From Iris pallida (lineage: Eukaryota > Streptophyta > Magnoliopsida > Asparagales > Iridaceae), in the NCBI GenBank assembly GCA_029216955.1, contig JANAVB010023996.1, forward strand, positions 15,290,490-15,354,489: 64,000 nucleotides of DNA. Reading direction: 5' to 3'. The position numbers and the translations under genes are program-made. The notes under the pieces are model-generated. The model ran no database searches and was not told the origin of the DNA. It saw only the letters and a program-made list of their open reading frames with translations. Within the stretch, counting starts at the first letter, position 1, and each line of letters opens with the position of its first letter. This document shows, piece by piece, positions 58,859 to 64,000 of this stretch.

Positions 58859-59236
58859 CTAAAAAGAGTCAGGAGGACAGGGAGTCCCAGAAGCCTCCCC
58901 TGGCATGCTTGTAAACTCTGGTGATTTTGCGGATCTGTCTAAGGACCTCTCTGGTGATTTAACTAAATCTAGCAAATAATAATATGTGAAAACGCTAGAG
59001 TGATCAGGAAATAGTGTGAAGTTGATAGGAGCACCCGAACAGATTTTTCTCTTATGAAAATTCGTGAACCAAGAGTCTGAAGCTTCTTGGGACACAAAAA
59101 TAAATTCGTCGTAGAAGTTCCCATCGGGTCTCGAAGGAGTGTAAAGTGAAAAGGAGGCCGCCTCATGAGGGGTTGAGGATGAACCTTCATCAGCCTTCCT
59201 CTTCTTTTTAGAAGAAATAGGTTGCTTGGGAGCCAT
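58859..59236 (-). CDS. Unassigned 125-residue protein, retrotransposon-associated by context
   Basis: The frame starts MAPKQPISSKKKRKADEG and has a basic, serine-rich N-terminus. Residues 35-85 are more ordered (FIFVSQEASDSWFTNFHKRKI). The C-terminus is Ser/Pro-rich. This layout recalls the N-terminal part of proteins found next to plant LTR retrotransposons (basic MAPK-type start, then F.S.EA...F...H.RK), but I cannot name a family with confidence. Upstream on the minus strand lie a TATTTAAAACC box and AACCCTAACC, as in an LTR promoter and leader. It may be a truncated ORF. Host origin is not excluded. Confidence 0.35.
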   Translation of the reverse strand: MAPKQPISSKKKRKADEGSSSTPHEAASFSLYTPSRPDGNFYDEFIFVSQEASDSWFTNFHKRKICSGAPINFTLFPDHSSVFTYYYLLDLVKSPERSLDRSAKSPEFTSMPGEASGTPCPPDSF

Positions 59237-59822
59237 ATGAAAAATAGCACGGAAAGAAAAGAGAGAGATATACCGAAATTGATGGTGAACAATGGAAGAG
59301 AACCTCGAGAGATCTCCAAATCCGAAGTTTGAAAGCTTGAAGAGCTTGGATGAGGGAGAACAAGGAGGTTAGGGTTAGGGTTTTTCGGTAGGGTTTGAAG
59401 GTGCTTGATGACGAAGATGATGATGAAGAGGTTTTAAATAGAAGAGGGGTCGGCTGTCCAGCTTCTGTTCGAAATCCCCCAGACCGAGTTCAGTCTGAGG
59501 TCGGCCTGAACTCTGACCGAGTTCGGTCACTAGGGTTTCAAGGCAGAGTTGGAAACAATGTGATAGTTTTTAACATAAATACAAAAAATAATTTAGAAAT
59601 AATTGTATTGAAGGAAATAATTTAAAATTTATTAATTAATTCCCATAAATTGCCATAAATACTTTGGGTTAGCTGTAGGGGCCGGATCCGAGCTGGCTGT
59701 AGTCCTAAGACTAGTGTACCGTGTCACTTCAGGTTATTTATACCTGTGTGACAGAAGGGCCCTTTCCGCTTATAACCAAAATAAATTTAGCAAATTCATG
59801 TTCATTAAATAATAATAATATA
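59237..59822 (-). other. Probable 3' LTR and leader of the minus-strand copia remnant
   Basis: Non-coding. On the minus strand, AAGCGGAAAGGGCCCTTC is followed by TGTCACACAGG near 59756, a possible purine tract and LTR start. Further on are repeated AACTCGGTC-type blocks (59490-59530), a TATTTAAAACC box (plus 59430-59440) and a CT-rich leader. No second LTR is in the window to confirm the boundaries. Confidence 0.4.
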
Positions 59823-60395
59823 TTATATTACCTCAACATCCAGAATTCCTAATTCTCTTCGTATAATGTTAAAACGATCTTCAGCCAAAGGCTTTGTGAA
59901 GATGTCAGCTAGTTGATATTCAGTATCAACAAATTCTAAAACAATATCACCTTGCAAAACATGGTCTTTCAAAAAGTGATGTCTAATTTCTCTGTGTTTA
60001 GTGCATGAATGACATATGGGATTTTTAGTGAGATTTATAGAGCTAGTGCTATCACAGTAAATGGAAATATAATGAAAGAATAATTGGAAGTCTTCCAGAG
60101 TTTGTTTCATCCACAAAATTTGTGCACAACAACGTCCTGCAGCTATATACTCAGCTTCAGTAGTTGATAATGCAACTAAATTTTGTTTCTTAGAAGACCA
60201 GGAGACCAAGGACTTTCCTAGAAAATGACATATACCGCTGGTACTTTTACGATCGATTTTGCATCCAGCAAAATCTGCGTCTGAGCAACCTATCAGGTCA
60301 AACGAATCAGATTTAGGATACCAAAGACCGGTTGTCAAAGTTCCTTTAAGGTATCGCAAGATACACTTAACAGCACTTACATGTGATTCTTTAAG
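59823..60395 (-). pseudogene. Sirevirus-like Ty1/copia RNase H end of pol, truncated
   Basis: Minus strand: MRYLKGTLTTGLWYPKSDSF, GCSDADFAGCKIDRKSTSG, FLGKSLVSWSSKKQNLVALS, TTEAEYIAAGRCCAQILWMKQ, the YCDSTSSI block, KHREIRHHFLKDHV and LADIFTKPLAEDRFN. The wording of these blocks is that of the Maximus/SIRE (Sirevirus) group. The frame also runs upstream from the first Met (60359) to 60395, where LTR E cuts it. Reverse transcriptase and everything before it are missing from the window. The open part has no stop. Confidence 0.9.
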
Positions 60396-63300
60396 TGTAA
60401 CACCCCAGTCCCAAAATACGTAGGACTAAGTACGTAGACATGCTAGCTGTATACATACGAAGTACATGGGCCTTATATGTATACATAAGCTGTAAAATGC
60501 AGTAAATCACAACTAACTAATCTCATCCACAAAATAAAATCAAGTTTTTATAGAAATAAGTAAGAATTTGTCTGTTCACATGTAGTTGGGCGGAGATAAA
60601 TCTACTACCAACTAATAAAAGAAAAGATATACATGACATACGAAAGAATTGGCGAAAATAGCAAGAAAGTTCCAAGGTACGTCATCTTCGAAGAAATTGA
60701 GAAGACCACAATCCAGGATAGGATACCTGCGGAAGACATGAACACACACCTGGGGAATAACCAGGTCCTCAGAGGGACGTAACAAGATACAGGAAGAACA
60801 TGCTAATATGAACTGTCAGAATAATAAAATAATATACAAAACTCTCCTAGACACCAATATGCAAAAGGGAATGCTAACCATCTATTGTGTAATTTAGAGG
60901 ACAACTTTCATGCGCATGGGTGGGATTTAGGCTACATGTACGCAACTGGCACCCAGTCATCTGTATCTGTCCGTAACGTCCAAAACGTCAGAGGGTATCT
61001 GCAAATATAAATCGCCACAGTTCCATCTGGAGACTGTGGTTTACCTGTTTGGATTCCCATACGCACTAGTGACTGTCCTTCCCCAATACTTTCCACACTG
61101 ACCAAGTCATGTCCATGACCCGTCCAGTTTTGTAACTGCTCGAGTCTCTATACCTTAATCGTAGCAGTTACGATCTATCCGTCACATGACAATAAAGATG
61201 GCCAGTCCATAAGTTATGCCCCTAGCAAAATGTCTCAAACCGTATAGTGTGATTGTCATGGCCAAAGGAGATATAAGGATATCCCACAATAGGAGGGTAG
61301 TCCACTACAACTAAGTCGACATGCAACAAATAAAAATAAAGCAAAGGAAACAACTGATAAAGTCGCTTGCACCCAAGTGTGGCTTGGACGTGCAGTTTAT
61401 ATATATAAAAATAACAAATATGAAATAAAGTAAATAATACGGAAAATAAATAATAAGACAGTTAATTAGCAAGGTATACTTGCCTGGTAGGATGCCTGTG
61501 TGCTGCGATGATCATGATGGCACAACATATGACTTCGATGTTACAACTATTCCAGACGGCCTCCAATAATGGCACGGACTGTTCCATCGGGTCCAGAATG
61601 GTCAATTTAGCTAGGGACGACAGGAGGTAGTACAGAATTTACGAGGAATTTAGGAATAATGTGCTTGGTTTATGGACATGAGGATAATCGAAGAAATTCA
61701 CAAAAATACTTATATAATTTTAGAAAAATATTCATGATAGTTGAAAACATATTTTTATTAGTTAAAATAACTTACGAAACTGCTAAAAATAATTTTATAT
61801 ATAACAATTGGGAACTATATAAAAATCGTTCTAGGACAAAACTATAACTGGTAGATCAAAATAACTTATCATAAATTAATATACCCTTAGGGTTTAGAAA
61901 GTAATTTCTAACTAAATAGTGAAAATTTTCTAGGGTTGAAAATATTATAACCATTTGTTTTTATACCATAAAACTAGTATAAATAAAGCTTATTTTAAAG
62001 TACCACAAAATATAATAATACTTTTATTAGTCAAGAATATATTTGCCAAATATAAAAAACAAAAAAAATATTTTGGGGATAAAACCCAAAATTTAAAATT
62101 ATATAGATAGCACTAACCAGTTTTACATATAGTCTAGAAAGTAATATATAATTCTTAAAATAAATACTAATAATCATGATAACAAATTTTAATAACCTAA
62201 TAAAAAATGATAACAAGTATAGTAGACTTAAATACAATACTGATAAAAGTAACATTAATAATAATAATTATTATTATTATTAGTACATATACTATATAAA
62301 AAAATAGTAATAATAATACTAATAATAAAATAATAATAATAACAGTAATATTATATATGTATATGTCGAAAGTAGTATACTACATAAAAATTTGTATTTA
62401 AAAAAATATAAGAAAATAATTGTTACTTTCCCTTCACTGTTTCCTTTATTCATTGAGAAGGAGAACAAGTGAGAGAAAGAAATGGAAAAGAGAATAACAT
62501 GGAGGAAGAAGGAGAGTGAGGGAGAGATCACGAGTGAGAAGGAAAGGAAAAGGGGATAGATCGGGATATGAGAGCTCACCGGCGGCTGGCTGCTCCTGGG
62601 TGCGGCGCTGGCCGCTACGGAGGGGCGCCGCGGAGGCGCGGACCGGTGGCTGGCGTCTGGTGCTCGAGTGTACGGGCGGAAGAGTCTCGGCGCCGGAACT
62701 TGCTGAAGTCGCCGGATCTGGACGATCCGGCTCGATGCAGAGGTCGCCATGGCGAGGTGGAGTATACCGGAGCGGATGCAGCTCCGGAAGCGGATGGGGG
62801 TCGCTGGGCACGGCCGGGAGTGTTGGGGTCGGGCTGTCGTCGGACGGTGACGAGGAGGTGGGTCAGGCGGCGGTCAGTGAGGTAGCACAAGGGAGCATTC
62901 GGCACGGCGACGGGGCGCACCGCCGACGGCTGTTCGGATCTCCGGTCGGCGGCGGACGGCGCGGATAGGTGTGGCAGCCATGCGGCTCCGCCTGAGTGGG
63001 CCGGAGGGAAAGGCGGAAGCGGTGGTCGTGCGTCCGGGGGTGGGAGCGGCGTTCGTCGGACGCATGATGGTGGAAGAGGCCAGGTGCTGTTCCGATGGTC
63101 GGGGGTGCGAGCGGAGGACAGGTACGGGTTTTTCGTCTCTCCTTTCTCAGCATGTGGTGGTTGTGTCGTTGGCGGATTTAGGGTTTTTGGGTTGTGTGGT
63201 GGTGGGTGGTTGTGATGTTTGGGCGGCAGCAGTGTGCCGCGGTGGAGACGAGGGTCGGCAGTGGCAGCGATGTCGGGCGTGGTGAAGGTAGCTGTAATGG

Positions 63301-64000
63301 CGATTGTGGAGGTGATGATGTGGTGTGGAGGCGACGGTGGCGACGGGGCAACGGGTGTGTGGCAGTGAGGGAACGGGGGAGGCATGGTGACGCTGGTCGT
63401 AGACAGGGTGGGATCGGCGACCGAGACGGCGCGACAGTGCTCAAGACTTGGATTAGGTTTAGGGTTTGTGGTCGGGTGGATTGTGTCGGGGTTTGTCCGA
63501 CACGGAGAAAATTCTTATGTGTAAAAAGTGGAATAAAATATCTGGATGGGGGAACATGGACACGATGCACATGGGTAGGATTTATTTGTGGAATAATACT
63601 GTAGAGAACTCAATGGGAAGCTCCCCTATATATAGGGTTGAGGAAATCCTTAGTAGATAAGGATTGAACCAAAATAGATAATTCATTTTTCAATCTAAAT
63701 TAAATTCAAATTTTAAATCTAGATAATATCAAATAATGATTTAATCTTATTCAAAAATCTATATAGAATTTATAAAATCGCCATCCAATTTATTTGTGAT
63801 AAAATAGTTTAAAATTAACTTTTTATCACTTGAAAAATATGTACAATATTAATTTTGAAAAATCATAATAAATATTTTTAAATATTAATAGGAAATATTT
63901 TGAATTATTCTTTGTACAATAAATAATTAAAGTGTCGAAATTATGAATAATACTTCAAAATACCTTTTGTAGAAAAATTAAGATAGTTAATAAAAATAAA
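60396..64000 (-). mobile_element. Element E: minus-strand LTR inserted in the Sirevirus-like copia (runs off the window)
   Basis: Starts at 60396 with TGTAACACCCCAGTCCC. Read minus, its end is CGTATTTTGGGACTGGGGTGTTACA in matching blocks, close to the L2 LTR end (CCGTATTTCGGAACTGGGGCGTGACA). Left flank TTAAG (60391-60395). On the minus strand a TATA box (63634-63627) is followed by a GC-rich island (63520 to 62580) that ends in CCG-GTGAGCTC (62580-62571). Long open frames in the island are low-complexity, and none has a domain. AT-rich sequence (61400-62450) fills the middle. Confidence 0.7.
63627..63634 (-). promoter_or_regulatory. TATA box of LTR E
   Basis: Minus strand CCTATATATAGGGG, a perfect palindromic TATA motif just upstream of the GC-rich island. 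Confidence 0.6.

Noticed and set aside
59340..59395. GGTTAGGGTTAGGGTTTTTCGG resembles telomeric repeats (short parts shown)
   Set aside because: Only two or three imperfect units, and similar AACCCTAACC leaders are common in plant 5' UTRs and LTRs. Not an internal telomere array.
62516..63385. Long open frames of up to 256 residues in the GC-rich part of LTR E
   Set aside because: Open on both strands in several frames. Arg/Gly- or Pro-rich low complexity. Same behaviour as the islands of the other LTRs.

Overview
The window looks like nuclear DNA of a flowering plant. Evidence: plant-type LTR retrotransposons (Ty3/gypsy with very long LTRs, Ty1/copia, Sirevirus-like copia), a plant L1-type LINE whose ORF1 has a DUF4283-like domain and a CCHC knuckle, tRNA-derived SINEs, a small CACTA transposon and long (TA)n tracts. 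A monocot is plausible but not proven. I find no convincing host gene. Nearly all of the 64 kb can be assigned to mobile elements or microsatellites.

Layout. Bases 1-1446 are a C-rich LINE-like remnant ending in AATAAA and running into (TA)n. Bases 1700-3999 are part of a minus-strand LTR carrying a complete 1158-bp CACTA element (2181-3338, target duplication ACT). A plus-strand chromovirus-like Ty3/gypsy element, called G here, starts at 4213. G is cut four times. (A) A 24.3-kb LTR element at 5391-29652 (duplication GTACT) sits in its 5' LTR. (L2) A 10.7-kb element with 4.7-kb LTRs at 32409-43138 (duplication GCCCA) sits 10 bases into its gag. (C) A minus-strand solo LTR at 43340-47204 (duplication TTATC) sits further on in gag. 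(D) An LTR beginning at 49427 cuts its reverse transcriptase. Element A itself holds two younger elements, one in each LTR: minus-strand B (6362-14026, duplication CCATT) and a copia element (20260-26960, duplication GAGCC).

Right part. A nearly full-length LINE (51527-58617) lies inside a (TA)n tract. It has an open ORF1, and an ORF2 with endonuclease, reverse transcriptase and zf-RVT regions broken by one stop. The tail of an opposite-strand LINE-like copy, a 125-residue ORF and the RNase H end of a minus-strand Sirevirus-like copia follow. From 60396 a further minus-strand LTR (E) runs out of the window.

How the parts relate. A, L2 and B have both LTRs and target duplications but no recognisable gag-pol between them, so they look non-autonomous and would depend on relatives such as G. 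G, A and L2 share a primer-binding site that appears to match tRNA-Ile(AAU) rather than the usual initiator tRNA-Met. The LTRs of G, A, L2 and E each contain a GC-rich, exon-like island ending in a GGTRAGC splice-donor-like motif. These shared features, tandem hairpins in LTRs, and retroposons lodged in (TA)n tracts are the most interesting signals. All alignments were done by eye.
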